Shown in pieces: positions 1 to 5,345 of a stretch of 11,477 nucleotides of DNA; within the stretch, counting starts at the first letter, position 1, and every line of letters starts with the position of its first letter. The position numbers were made by a program, and so were the translations under genes. Location: NCBI GenBank assembly GCA_030611625.1, contig JAUWPK010000070.1, positions 1 through 11,477 on the forward strand, given 5' to 3'. The notes beneath the pieces were generated by a model that searched no databases, had not been told where the DNA came from, and saw nothing but the letters and a program-made list of their open reading frames with translations. Source of the stretch: Promethearchaeum sp. GTDB taxonomy: Archaea; Asgardarchaeota; Lokiarchaeia; Sigyniarchaeales; Promethearchaeaceae.

Positions 1-159
1 GATCCAAAACACTTACTTGTTGAAAATATGATCTATTCAAACGAACCTGGATTATATTGGCCAGGAAAATGGGGAATTCGTTTGGAAGATGATTTAGTTG
101 TTGGAAAAGATGGTGCCATCCTTGTCACTTATAATCCGAAGGACCCATTACTAATTTAG
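1..159 (+). CDS. M24 metallopeptidase (Xaa-Pro dipeptidase/aminopeptidase type), C-terminal fragment
   Basis: Only the last 52 codons are present; the reading frame is open from base 1 and ends at TAG 157-159, so the 5' part lies outside the window. The fragment holds the two C-terminal signatures of the pita-bread M24 fold: an S-N-E-P-G-L-Y segment, whose Glu is a metal ligand in the family, followed about 13 residues later by G-I-R-L-E-D-D, whose Glu is the last metal ligand. M24 enzymes use two metal ions to remove an N-terminal residue, or to split dipeptides with proline in second place. The Tyr-x-x-Gly-x-x-Gly-Ile-Arg-x-Glu-Asp pattern fits Xaa-Pro peptidases better than methionine aminopeptidase, but the substrate cannot be fixed from a fragment. 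Its 3' end overlaps the end of the convergent small gene to its right by 35 bp. Confidence 0.85.
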   Translation, partial: DPKHLLVENMIYSNEPGLYWPGKWGIRLEDDLVVGKDGAILVTYNPKDPLLI

Positions 160-460
160 TCAAATTTTCTCTTTCTTCTATTATTATGTTGTATTTTTTT
201 ATATCTTTTTCATTTTTTGAGTTTTTAATTAATTCATTTGTTAGACTTATTTTTTTAAGTAAAAATCCTTTAATTTTTTCTCGAGTTATATCAGTATTTT
301 CCAAAACTTCCAGAACTTCATTATATATCTTTAATTTAATTAAATATTCATCATATGATTGATTGGATAAATGATTTATTAAATTGGGATTATAAAATTC
401 AATTTTTCTTTCAAGTTTCATTTTTAAATCTGTAATGAAAAAAGAATCTCGAAAATTCAT
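125..460 (-). CDS. small lysine-rich hypothetical protein
   Basis: I do not recognise this protein. From ATG 460-458 it is 111 residues, rich in Lys, Glu, Asn and Ile, without membrane segments or cysteines, and predicted by eye to be largely helical with heptad-like Leu/Ile spacing in the middle and C-terminal half. The frame can be extended 7 codons to a TTG at 481, or shortened to an ATG at 421 (Met-Lys-Leu-Glu-Arg); none of the three has a clear Shine-Dalgarno sequence. It lies on the same strand as the longin-V4R gene, beginning 55 bp after that gene's stop, and could be its last operon partner. Its last 35 bp overlap the end of the convergent M24 peptidase gene, which is unusual. With the plain composition this leaves real doubt that it is expressed. 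Confidence 0.45.
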   Translation of the reverse strand: MNFRDSFFITDLKMKLERKIEFYNPNLINHLSNQSYDEYLIKLKIYNEVLEVLENTDITREKIKGFLLKKISLTNELIKNSKNEKDIKKYNIIIEERENLTKLVMGPSDYK

Positions 461-515
461 AAGATGATAAAGAATTACCAAAATTTAAGTTATAATAGTT
501 ACTGCCGTAGTCAAT

Positions 516-1313
516 TTAATTTAGATTTGCAATAAATCTACATTGTTCATCGCCATGAGCAATGCATTTCGTTTCCTTTACTTGAATTGAATCTAAATTT
601 AGACTTTTCTCAATATAGCCTTCAATAAATCCTTCGAGAAATTTACATGAAAATTCAGGAGTTTTTATACCACGGCAAATTGGGCACATTGGAATGTTTA
701 TTTGGAGTTCTTGATCACTCAAACTTGATACATTATTTATTGAAAATAAATTCAGTTCCTTTCGGATTTGTTTTTTTAGCGATTTAAATGATGATTGGGT
801 TTCTGCTCGCGCAATTCCTGTCTCTTTCCCAATAAATTTAAGATATTTTGATTCAAATTTAGATTGAGAGTTCCTTACTACGTTTATTACATTTTTTGGA
901 AAATCTTTTTCAATAAAATACTTTGAAAACTCAGTGAATACGATTTCATCAATATTCTTAGTAAATCCATTAAATAATGATATTTTTCCATTCCAATTTG
1001 TAATTTCTTCCGAAAATTCTTTTAAGAATTCCTCTCTAATTTTTTTAAGCGATATCTCTATGAATTCACTATGGGGATCATCATCAACCAATCCAACAAA
1101 TATAATATTTTTATATGTTGTGATTAGCACCCTTAATTCCCCAGTTTGAAAATGTTTAATATCCCCAATTTCTAATTCTGAAGTAAACATGGAGAGAGCT
1201 GAAATCAAACCTGAAAATAAATTCCCATTCATTTCATATTTCTTTTTTGTAAAGGAATGTCTTAAAAGAAGTAAAGAAGCCCCTTCTTGGATTATAAAAA
1301 CTTCGAGTAGCAT
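516..1313 (-). CDS. longin-like plus V4R domain protein
   Basis: This 265-residue soluble protein appears to have two domains. Residues 1-115 read as beta hairpin (1-20), helix (27-47), three strands (about 51-77) and helices (80-100 onward), the order of a longin fold, with the S-G-L-I-S-A-L-x-x-F helix typical of archaeal longin-like proteins. Residues about 150-265 carry a V4R domain (named after 4-vinyl reductase), a small-molecule and Zn-binding fold related to Bet3. It is visible as C210-x-x-C213 with C223, G-F-I-E-G (228-232), E247-T-K-C250 and H253-G-D-E-Q-C258-R-F. V4R proteins commonly act as ligand sensors or adaptors. The start is ATG 1313, preceded by a weak AAAGGA and by a TATA-like box about 30 bp upstream. 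The V4R call is secure. The longin call rests on predicted strand/helix order and a short motif. Function is unknown; a sensor or scaffold role at membranes with small GTPases is only an inference. Confidence 0.85.
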   Translation of the reverse strand: MLLEVFIIQEGASLLLLRHSFTKKKYEMNGNLFSGLISALSMFTSELEIGDIKHFQTGELRVLITTYKNIIFVGLVDDDPHSEFIEISLKKIREEFLKEFSEEITNWNGKISLFNGFTKNIDEIVFTEFSKYFIEKDFPKNVINVVRNSQSKFESKYLKFIGKETGIARAETQSSFKSLKKQIRKELNLFSINNVSSLSDQELQINIPMCPICRGIKTPEFSCKFLEGFIEGYIEKSLNLDSIQVKETKCIAHGDEQCRFIANLN

Positions 1314-1340
1314 TTAATTCACTTTTTCCTTTACAAATTC

Positions 1341-1352
1341 AATATTTAAAAA
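1341..1352 (-). promoter_or_regulatory. candidate TATA box for the longin-V4R gene
   Basis: On the minus strand this reads TTTTTAAATATT, a good match to an archaeal TATA box. It is centred about 33 bp before the ATG at 1313, which would give a leader of only a few bases. The intergenic region is 82 bp, so the longin-V4R gene may have its own promoter instead of being only read through from the membrane-protein genes upstream. In AT-rich DNA such matches are common. Confidence 0.35.
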
Positions 1353-1377
1353 TACATGTTAAAAAATGAGTTTGATA

Positions 1378-1388
1378 GTTAAAAAAAT
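1378..1388 (-). terminator. candidate U-tract terminator after the tandem membrane genes
   Basis: On the minus strand a run of seven T residues follows the TAG stop (1398-1396) within about 20 bp. Archaeal RNA polymerase can terminate at such U-tracts without a hairpin. Together with the TATA-like box just downstream this would split the leftward block into two transcripts. It is a weak signal in this base composition. Confidence 0.25.
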
Positions 1389-1395
1389 TATGAAT

Positions 1396-1755
1396 CTAAG
1401 ATTGATTTTTTACTTCTTCTCCTAATAAGAATTTTGTGAAACTGAAAAGTATCATCAGTGAAATAGCAAAAAGCAATAGACCAACAATCATAAAAACTGC
1501 CATTGTTAATTTATAAACTTCGTAATTATCTATCCAATAAAATTCAGTAAGGAAATCCATTAATACTGAAAGAGTTCCAAAAATAATACCTGTAATTAAA
1601 ACCAAGAATCCTTTAGATGCAAATATTTTATTATTTTTCTTAGCGTAAAACGCCATTACCAATACAAATAAAAAAGCAACTAATGCCAATCCTTCTAAAA
1701 TGGCATCAGAAAGATCAATATCATCAAGTGGGGAGAGAAATTGCATGAATTCCAC
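1396..1755 (-). CDS. three-helix membrane protein, copy A of a tandem pair
   Basis: I do not recognise this family. The protein has 119 residues with three hydrophobic helices (about 19-38, 49-70 and 84-108), an acidic N-terminus and a short charged C-terminus. The start is GTG 1755-1753, one base after the stop of the upstream copy; GGGAGGG (1770-1764) ends 8 bases before it and favours this start over the ATG four codons later. It aligns without gaps to the neighbouring copy B: Lys48-Gly-Phe50, Ile54, Gly56, Thr61, an Asp67 inside helix 2, Leu69, Leu83, Val87-Phe88 and Ile98 match. The buried acid at position 67 in both copies suggests a functional residue or a helix-helix contact. The two copies probably form a complex. 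No enzymatic motif is visible. Confidence 0.75.
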   Translation of the reverse strand: MEFMQFLSPLDDIDLSDAILEGLALVAFLFVLVMAFYAKKNNKIFASKGFLVLITGIIFGTLSVLMDFLTEFYWIDNYEVYKLTMAVFMIVGLLLFAISLMILFSFTKFLLGEEVKNQS

Positions 1756-1756
1756 C

Positions 1757-2122
1757 TTATTTTCCCTCCCAAATTTTTATACCATAAAGCGCTATTCGGT
1801 AAAATGCATACCCTATTATAAACAACCCAATAAAGGCAAAAATTGCATCCAGCATGTCGAATACTGAATATGCAAGTGTAAATTCACCATCAATTTTTTT
1901 TGTTACCCAAGTATCCAATAAATCAAAGATAAAATGAGCTGTAAATACCCCGAAACCGAGAATCATCTCATTGAATCCTTTTCGGGTCAATTTCGAGTAG
2001 TGAAATTTTAAATAGATAATAATAATAATAACAGATAAAGCTGCTAGTATTGTAATGAATTCAATGGTAATCGTTCCTAATTCATCATTGGTTCTTAACT
2101 GATCTATTGAATCCCACTTCAT
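1757..2122 (-). CDS. three-helix membrane protein, copy B of a tandem pair
   Basis: This 121-residue protein of unknown family has a polar N-terminal stretch of about 18 residues, then three hydrophobic helices (about 19-38, 52-70 and 84-110) and a short basic/acidic tail. It is the first gene of the leftward block. Its product shares length, helix positions and gap-free motif positions with copy A: Lys48-Gly-Phe50, Gly56, Asp67-x-Leu69, Leu83 and Val87-Phe88. It is richer in acidic residues around the membrane than copy A (Asp67, Asp70, Asp89, Asp92). Asp67, Asp89 and Asp92 lie at or in predicted helices, which is unusual for a simple anchor. ATG 2122-2120 is the chosen start; upstream is the divergent control region shared with the solenoid gene. 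A protein complex subunit or small transporter are possibilities without direct support. Confidence 0.75.
   Translation of the reverse strand: MKWDSIDQLRTNDELGTITIEFITILAALSVIIIIIYLKFHYSKLTRKGFNEMILGFGVFTAHFIFDLLDTWVTKKIDGEFTLAYSVFDMLDAIFAFIGLFIIGYAFYRIALYGIKIWEGK
1764..1770 (-). promoter_or_regulatory. Shine-Dalgarno sequence for copy A
   Basis: The minus strand reads GGGAGGG inside the last codons of copy B (Trp-Glu-Gly-Lys-stop), 8 bases before the GTG start of copy A. This is one of only two strong Shine-Dalgarno sequences in the window. Both lie in front of a gene that begins directly after its upstream neighbour's stop. Confidence 0.65.
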
Positions 2123-2311
2123 AATATCTAACTATCAACCTAAGTAAATAAATAATTATTGATTATAATCACTCTATTTTTTTTATTTTTGACTTAACCA
2201 AACATAATAATATTACATTGATTTTTATCACTTAAATAAAATTGATAAAAATTGGCATCTGAATTTTTAATAAAATCGTTGTCTTTAGTTTAGAATATAA
2301 GTGATTAAAGT
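2123..2311. promoter_or_regulatory. divergent control region between copy B and the solenoid gene
   Basis: This 189-bp gene-free segment drives genes in both directions. It contains two abutting palindromes, AATAATTATT (2151-2160) and TGATTATAATCA (2160-2171), 30 to 50 bp before copy B. It also holds a 10-bp inverted repeat, ATTTTTATCA/TGATAAAAAT (2221-2230 and 2243-2252), enclosing a TATA-like CTTAAATAAA. A second TATA-like stretch, TTTTTAATAAAA, lies at about 2264-2275, roughly 40 bp before the rightward start. The assignment of boxes to genes is uncertain; very high A+T makes chance matches likely. Confidence 0.45.
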
Positions 2312-3505
2312 ATGTCAAAAAATAATAATTTAGAATCTATTAAAAAAAGCTCATCAAATTTGAATAAAATTCTTTTTATTTTTATGATAATCTTGTCTTC
2401 TATATTTTGGGCTTTCGCATTTTATGCTCCTATTGAATATTCACAAGGAGAATACCTAATTATCAAAGATGATACCAGTTACCTAAATATAACTCATATT
2501 AAATTAAATTACAATGCTGATAGCGCTTCAGTTAAAATAAAATTTGAAGATGATATGCATTTTATTCTCAATTCTAACTGGAAACAAATTACTTCTCCAT
2601 CTATTCCATATGATCCTATTGAGATTCATTTTCAGGAAACTTTCTTAGATAATAACACCCTTGAAATTAATGTTACTAGCACTGGAGAAGGTTTTGATGA
2701 TAGAGATAGTCATTGGAATTTATTTTATGAATTTGAAATTATAATTGATAATAGTTATATAATTGATTTTAATTCTGATGTGTTCAATTCTAGGGTTGAT
2801 ATTGAAGCATCCGAAACGGAATTTAGCAATTTTAATCTAAATAGTATAAGTGGAAGTATTGATGTGGTTTTTCACGATGTCTATATTAATTCACCCGTTA
2901 ATGTCTTTATTAAGTCTGGATATACTGATTTTTATATCTATGATAGCAACATAACTTCAGATATCAATTTTGAAGGAGATTCTGGAGCACTATGTTTTAT
3001 CACATCTAATTCAGTTTTTGCAAATATCAATACGCAAACTTCATCTGGATACACAGTTTTGTCTGGATCTTCAAATAGTTTTAAAGATGTGACTCTTGCA
3101 ACTTCATCCGGTTCTATTGAATTTGATATTGATAATTCTAACATTCATAATATTAATTTAACCAGTTCATCAGGATATATTGAATTACAATCGGAAAAAA
3201 TCATATTAACAGGTGATATTTCAATTTCAAGTGCATCTGGTTCGGTTGATTGTGAATTTGATGAAATATTATTTTCTTTCGATAGAAGATTTGACATAAA
3301 GGGTGGTTCTGGATATGTTGAATTTTCATGGGAACAAGGAATAATAATGGATTCTTCAGCATTAATCTACATTGAAACAGATTCAGGTTCGATTGATGTT
3401 GAAATAGCTACTTTAGAAGAAAATCTTGACTTAAATAGGTTTATTTTGCATGTATCTTCTGTTACGGGATATACAGAAGTGGATTTATATGAAGGTGAAT
3501 TTTAA
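2312..3505 (+). CDS. membrane-anchored beta-solenoid surface protein (DUF4097-like putative adhesin)
   Basis: The protein has 397 residues with a cytosolic N-terminus (1-18), one hydrophobic segment (about 19-40) acting as uncleaved signal anchor, and an external part. The external part begins with a beta-rich region (50-160) and then carries ten turns marked by S-G-S or S-G-Y at residues 180, 202, 224 (SGA), 245, 266, 287, 309, 333, 358 and 385 (TGY). Spacing is 21 to 27 residues. Each mark is followed by a short strand with alternating polar and hydrophobic residues (for example I-D-V, Y-T-D-F, I-E-F). This pattern is typical of the DUF4097 putative-adhesin beta-helix. The external part is rich in Asp, Ser and Asn and poor in Cys. 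Likely role: cell-surface or envelope structure. No catalytic motif is seen. yjbQ follows after 9 bp. Confidence 0.75.
   Translation: MSKNNNLESIKKSSSNLNKILFIFMIILSSIFWAFAFYAPIEYSQGEYLIIKDDTSYLNITHIKLNYNADSASVKIKFEDDMHFILNSNWKQITSPSIPYDPIEIHFQETFLDNNTLEINVTSTGEGFDDRDSHWNLFYEFEIIIDNSYIIDFNSDVFNSRVDIEASETEFSNFNLNSISGSIDVVFHDVYINSPVNVFIKSGYTDFYIYDSNITSDINFEGDSGALCFITSNSVFANINTQTSSGYTVLSGSSNSFKDVTLATSSGSIEFDIDNSNIHNINLTSSSGYIELQSEKIILTGDISISSASGSVDCEFDEILFSFDRRFDIKGGSGYVEFSWEQGIIMDSSALIYIETDSGSIDVEIATLEENLDLNRFILHVSSVTGYTEVDLYEGEF
2849..3472 (+). repeat. ten-turn protein-level repeat with alternating SGS/SGY marks
   Basis: Codons for Ser-Gly-Ser and Ser-Gly-Tyr alternate along this stretch: SGS, SGY, SGA, SGY, SGS, SGY, SGS, SGY, SGS, TGY. 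The period is 63 to 66 bp for the first seven turns and grows to 81 bp at the end. The DNA is not obviously repetitive outside these codons, so the repeat is old and kept by protein structure and is not a recent expansion. Confidence 0.7.
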
Positions 3506-3514
3506 TAATCTATT

Positions 3515-3931
3515 ATGACAGCGGATTTGAAACTTTTTTCTCTGAAAACCAAAATTGATCAAATAATTGATATTACAAAATTTGTTCAAAAAGCTGCAGA
3601 TGAATCAATTATAAAAAATGGAACAGTTACAATCTTTCTTCCAGGCAGTACTGGAGGTATTACAACCTTGGAATACGAACCAGGACTTGTGAAGAAAGAT
3701 GTTCCTGCAATTCTTCATCAATTAATTCCCGAAGGTCCAGATTACGCTCATCATCAAACATGGCATGATCATAACGGACATAGCCATTTGCGCAGTTTTT
3801 TCATTAAACCTTCACTTACAGTTCCCTTACAAGAAGGAAATTTATTATTGGGGACTTGGCAACAAATTATTTTCTGTGAATTTGATGAAAAACCCAGAAA
3901 TCGAACTATTTATTGTCAATTTGTGGGTTGA
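3515..3931 (+). CDS. yjbQ: YjbQ / UPF0047 family protein
   Basis: This 138-residue soluble protein matches the usual length and signature of UPF0047. Residues 43-57 carry G-S-T-G-G-I-T-T-L-E-Y-E-P-G (the archaeal form of the family's H-T-T-A segment). Residues 79-92 carry H-H-Q-T-W-H-D-H-N-G-H-S-H-L, a His-rich metal/ligand site. Residues 112-131 carry L-G-T-W-Q-Q followed by F-D-E-K-P-R-N-R. The family forms trimers, and Escherichia coli YjbQ can replace thiamine-phosphate synthase, hence the name secondary thiamine-phosphate synthase; its true physiological role is not settled. ATG 3515 is preceded by AGGTGA (3493-3498), a good anti-16S match but 16 bases away. The gene sits 9 bp after the solenoid gene, probably on the same transcript, with no evident functional link, and is convergent with trpS. 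Confidence 0.9.
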   Translation: MTADLKLFSLKTKIDQIIDITKFVQKAADESIIKNGTVTIFLPGSTGGITTLEYEPGLVKKDVPAILHQLIPEGPDYAHHQTWHDHNGHSHLRSFFIKPSLTVPLQEGNLLLGTWQQIIFCEFDEKPRNRTIYCQFVG

Positions 3932-3945
3932 GATAATTTAGAATA

Positions 3946-3963
3946 TAGAAATTAAAGAAAAAA
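3946..3963 (-). terminator. candidate U-rich terminator of trpS
   Basis: Directly after the trpS stop codon (TAA 3966-3964) the minus strand continues T-rich, with TTTTTTCTTTAATTTC. Without a hairpin this fits archaeal intrinsic termination at U-tracts. The yjbQ/trpS convergent gap is only 32 bp, so transcripts from the two sides probably overlap or end here. Confidence 0.35.
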
Positions 3964-5142
3964 TTAAAAGCTAAAAGTTTTCGGGTCTCTGGAAAGAATT
4001 TCTTCGGCTAAAGGGAACATTTCCTGTTTTTTTTCATTATGTTCTTTTATGAAATCCATGATACTCTGAATAGACTCCTTTTTACAAGTACCGCAGAGCA
4101 TCCCATTCTTGCACCTCAAGTACCGATCTTGTAGCTTTTTATCATCTGGTTGGAAATGGATTTGAAGGAGCTTATATATCATACACTTTTCTGGGACTCC
4201 ACCTAATTTTTTTTGTTCCTCCATATTTCCCCTTCCTCCTGTAAAAGCGCGCTTTAGTTTCTTTTCAATTGAACTTGGATCATCTCCTAAGTTGAAATAA
4301 CTATTGGGTCGGGATTTACTCATTTTTTTTGTAACATCATCCAATCCAGGGATTAGTTTATGGTAAGTCGCTGCAGGTTTAAATAATGGACTACTTACTT
4401 CTTTTTTCGTTTTACGATTTATTTTCGTGTACTTGAAATGTCTTGTTAAATCTCTAACTAATCTTAAATGTGGATCTTGATCGATCCCAACAGGAACAAG
4501 AGTCGGCATAGGACCATCCATCAATTGTGGAAGGAGAATATCCCCTACTTGCACTAAAGCTGCCATATATAGTGCAAAATCTCGGTCTCCATAAATTGCT
4601 TTTATCATATTATTGGTAACGTGACGTCCTGCCCTATAAACCATGTCTTGTGGGATTTGTTCTCTGGATTGAAGATACACATAACTTTTCGGGTCCAATC
4701 CTAATGTCAGAATATCAGCCAGATTATCAACGGCATATTTATAAGCAATATCAAGGGGTGTGCCATTATCAGCATAACTTTCTAAATCAGCAATTGCATA
4801 GTAAATCGTGCCCCCCATCTTCTGAAATTCTACCATTTCAGATGCTGTGATTAAAGTTCCCAAATGGAAATTACCGGACGGCTTAATCCCAGATAAAATG
4901 GCCCATTTTTTCTCCTCCCGAATTGCCTTAAGAATTATTCCAAGGTCTCTATGACCATATATTATTTTACGACGGAGAAAGCGATTTTTTTCGAAGAGTG
5001 AATAAGGAATTTCCAGTTCTTGAACCAATTTTATTCCAAATTCCTCACATAAGCGAATATAATCTTCATCCGCAACTAAATCATCTCCCCATGGATTCAA
5101 TTGAATAGATGTATTTCCCTCATTATCGGGATTATTAGACAT
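3964..5142 (-). CDS. trpS: tryptophanyl-tRNA synthetase, archaeal type
   Basis: Class I synthetase that activates tryptophan with ATP and charges tRNA-Trp in the cytosol. In this 392-residue protein the ATP-binding HIGH-type motif is H93-L-G-T96, preceded by S-G-I-K-P-S-G. The second signature is K273-M-S-K-S277. The segment G219-I-D-Q-D-P-H-L-R-L-V-R-D231 and the C-terminal G-G-R-G-N-M-E-E-Q-K-K-L-G-G (302-315) favour TrpRS over the closely related TyrRS. Cys320, Cys344, Cys350 and Cys353 could form a metal site, as in C-K-x-G-x-L-C-G-x-C-K of archaeal TrpRS. The N-terminal ~80 residues precede the catalytic core and include the conserved F-x-x-R-x-x-I-Y-G-H-R-D. The start is ATG 5142; no Shine-Dalgarno sequence. 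All class-defining motifs are intact, so the enzyme should be functional. It is a single gene, convergent with yjbQ and divergent from secY. Confidence 0.95.
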   Translation of the reverse strand: MSNNPDNEGNTSIQLNPWGDDLVADEDYIRLCEEFGIKLVQELEIPYSLFEKNRFLRRKIIYGHRDLGIILKAIREEKKWAILSGIKPSGNFHLGTLITASEMVEFQKMGGTIYYAIADLESYADNGTPLDIAYKYAVDNLADILTLGLDPKSYVYLQSREQIPQDMVYRAGRHVTNNMIKAIYGDRDFALYMAALVQVGDILLPQLMDGPMPTLVPVGIDQDPHLRLVRDLTRHFKYTKINRKTKKEVSSPLFKPAATYHKLIPGLDDVTKKMSKSRPNSYFNLGDDPSSIEKKLKRAFTGGRGNMEEQKKLGGVPEKCMIYKLLQIHFQPDDKKLQDRYLRCKNGMLCGTCKKESIQSIMDFIKEHNEKKQEMFPLAEEILSRDPKTFSF

Positions 5143-5199
5143 ACAAAATTAATTCAATCATAGGAAATTAATTTTTTGAATTTTGATTTAGAAAATATG

Positions 5200-5255
5200 T
5201 CGGGTTTTTTTCATGATATGTATGAAAAAATTGAAAAATTATCGCGTTTTTTTCA
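5200..5255. repeat. direct repeat TCGSGTTTTTTTCA, two copies
   Basis: Copy 1 is at 5200-5213 and copy 2 at 5242-5255. They differ at one position (G versus C). A 42-bp offset equals four turns of DNA, so both copies face the same side of the helix. They lie 58-113 bp before trpS and 87-142 bp before secY, suitable for a transcription-factor pair. On the opposite strand each reads TGAAAAAAACSCGA. Confidence 0.55.
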
Positions 5256-5282
5256 AAGTAGAGATATGCTGAAGAATTCATA

Positions 5283-5345
5283 ATGATTTCCTTTATGAAA
5301 CTGTATGGCATATACCAACCAAAAATTCCGAGAAAACCGCCATGA
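5283..5345 (+). other. short upstream ORF overlapping the secY start (ATGA)
   Basis: ATG 5283 opens a 20-codon frame with a basic, proline-ending peptide (tail K-I-P-R-K-P-P). Its TGA shares bases with the secY ATG as ATGA, an arrangement typical of translational coupling. secY itself has no Shine-Dalgarno sequence. The alternative is that the TATA-like GCATATAC inside this frame starts a leaderless secY mRNA, in which case the frame is not translated from that transcript. The peptide resembles no ribosomal protein that I recognise. Confidence 0.3.
5308..5315 (+). promoter_or_regulatory. candidate TATA box of secY
   Basis: GCATATAC is centred about 30 bp before the secY ATG. With the usual archaeal TATA-to-start spacing of about 25 bp, transcription would begin within a few bases of the ATG and give a leaderless mRNA. 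This agrees with the lack of a ribosome binding site, but the match to the consensus is only moderate. Confidence 0.35.

Larger units (their letters stand above)
5143..5341. promoter_or_regulatory. divergent control region between trpS and secY
   Basis: This 199-bp region contains a direct repeat TCGSGTTTTTTTCA (5200-5213 and 5242-5255, 13 of 14 bases equal, 42 bp apart). It also contains an imperfect palindrome CATGATATGTATG at about 5212-5224, a TATA-like GCATATAC (5308-5315) centred 30 bp before the secY ATG, and a 20-codon open frame that overlaps the secY start. No ribosomal-protein gene and no tRNA are present. The GC residues of the direct repeat stand out against an otherwise A+T stretch. 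Confidence 0.5.

Noticed and set aside
461..481. TTG start at 481 for the small lysine-rich protein
   Set aside because: A rare start codon with no ribosome binding site, whereas an ATG lies seven codons downstream.
934..1149. Open frame of 71 codons on the + strand inside the longin-V4R gene
   Set aside because: Antisense to a gene with clear domain motifs; composition is that of a shadow frame. Similar antisense frames at 2938-3144, 4650-4850, 5797-6123, 7947-8153, 8239-8454, 8615-8803 and 11194-11442 were dismissed for the same reason.
2849..3472. DNA-level tandem repeat or recent expansion in the solenoid gene
   Set aside because: Only the Ser-Gly codons recur; intervening bases differ, so the periodicity is at protein level.
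3964..5142. Tyrosyl-tRNA synthetase as an alternative name for trpS
   Set aside because: The G-I-D-Q-D-P-H-L-R segment and the C-terminal G-G-x-x-N-M-E-E-Q-K-K-L-G-G block are those of archaeal TrpRS.
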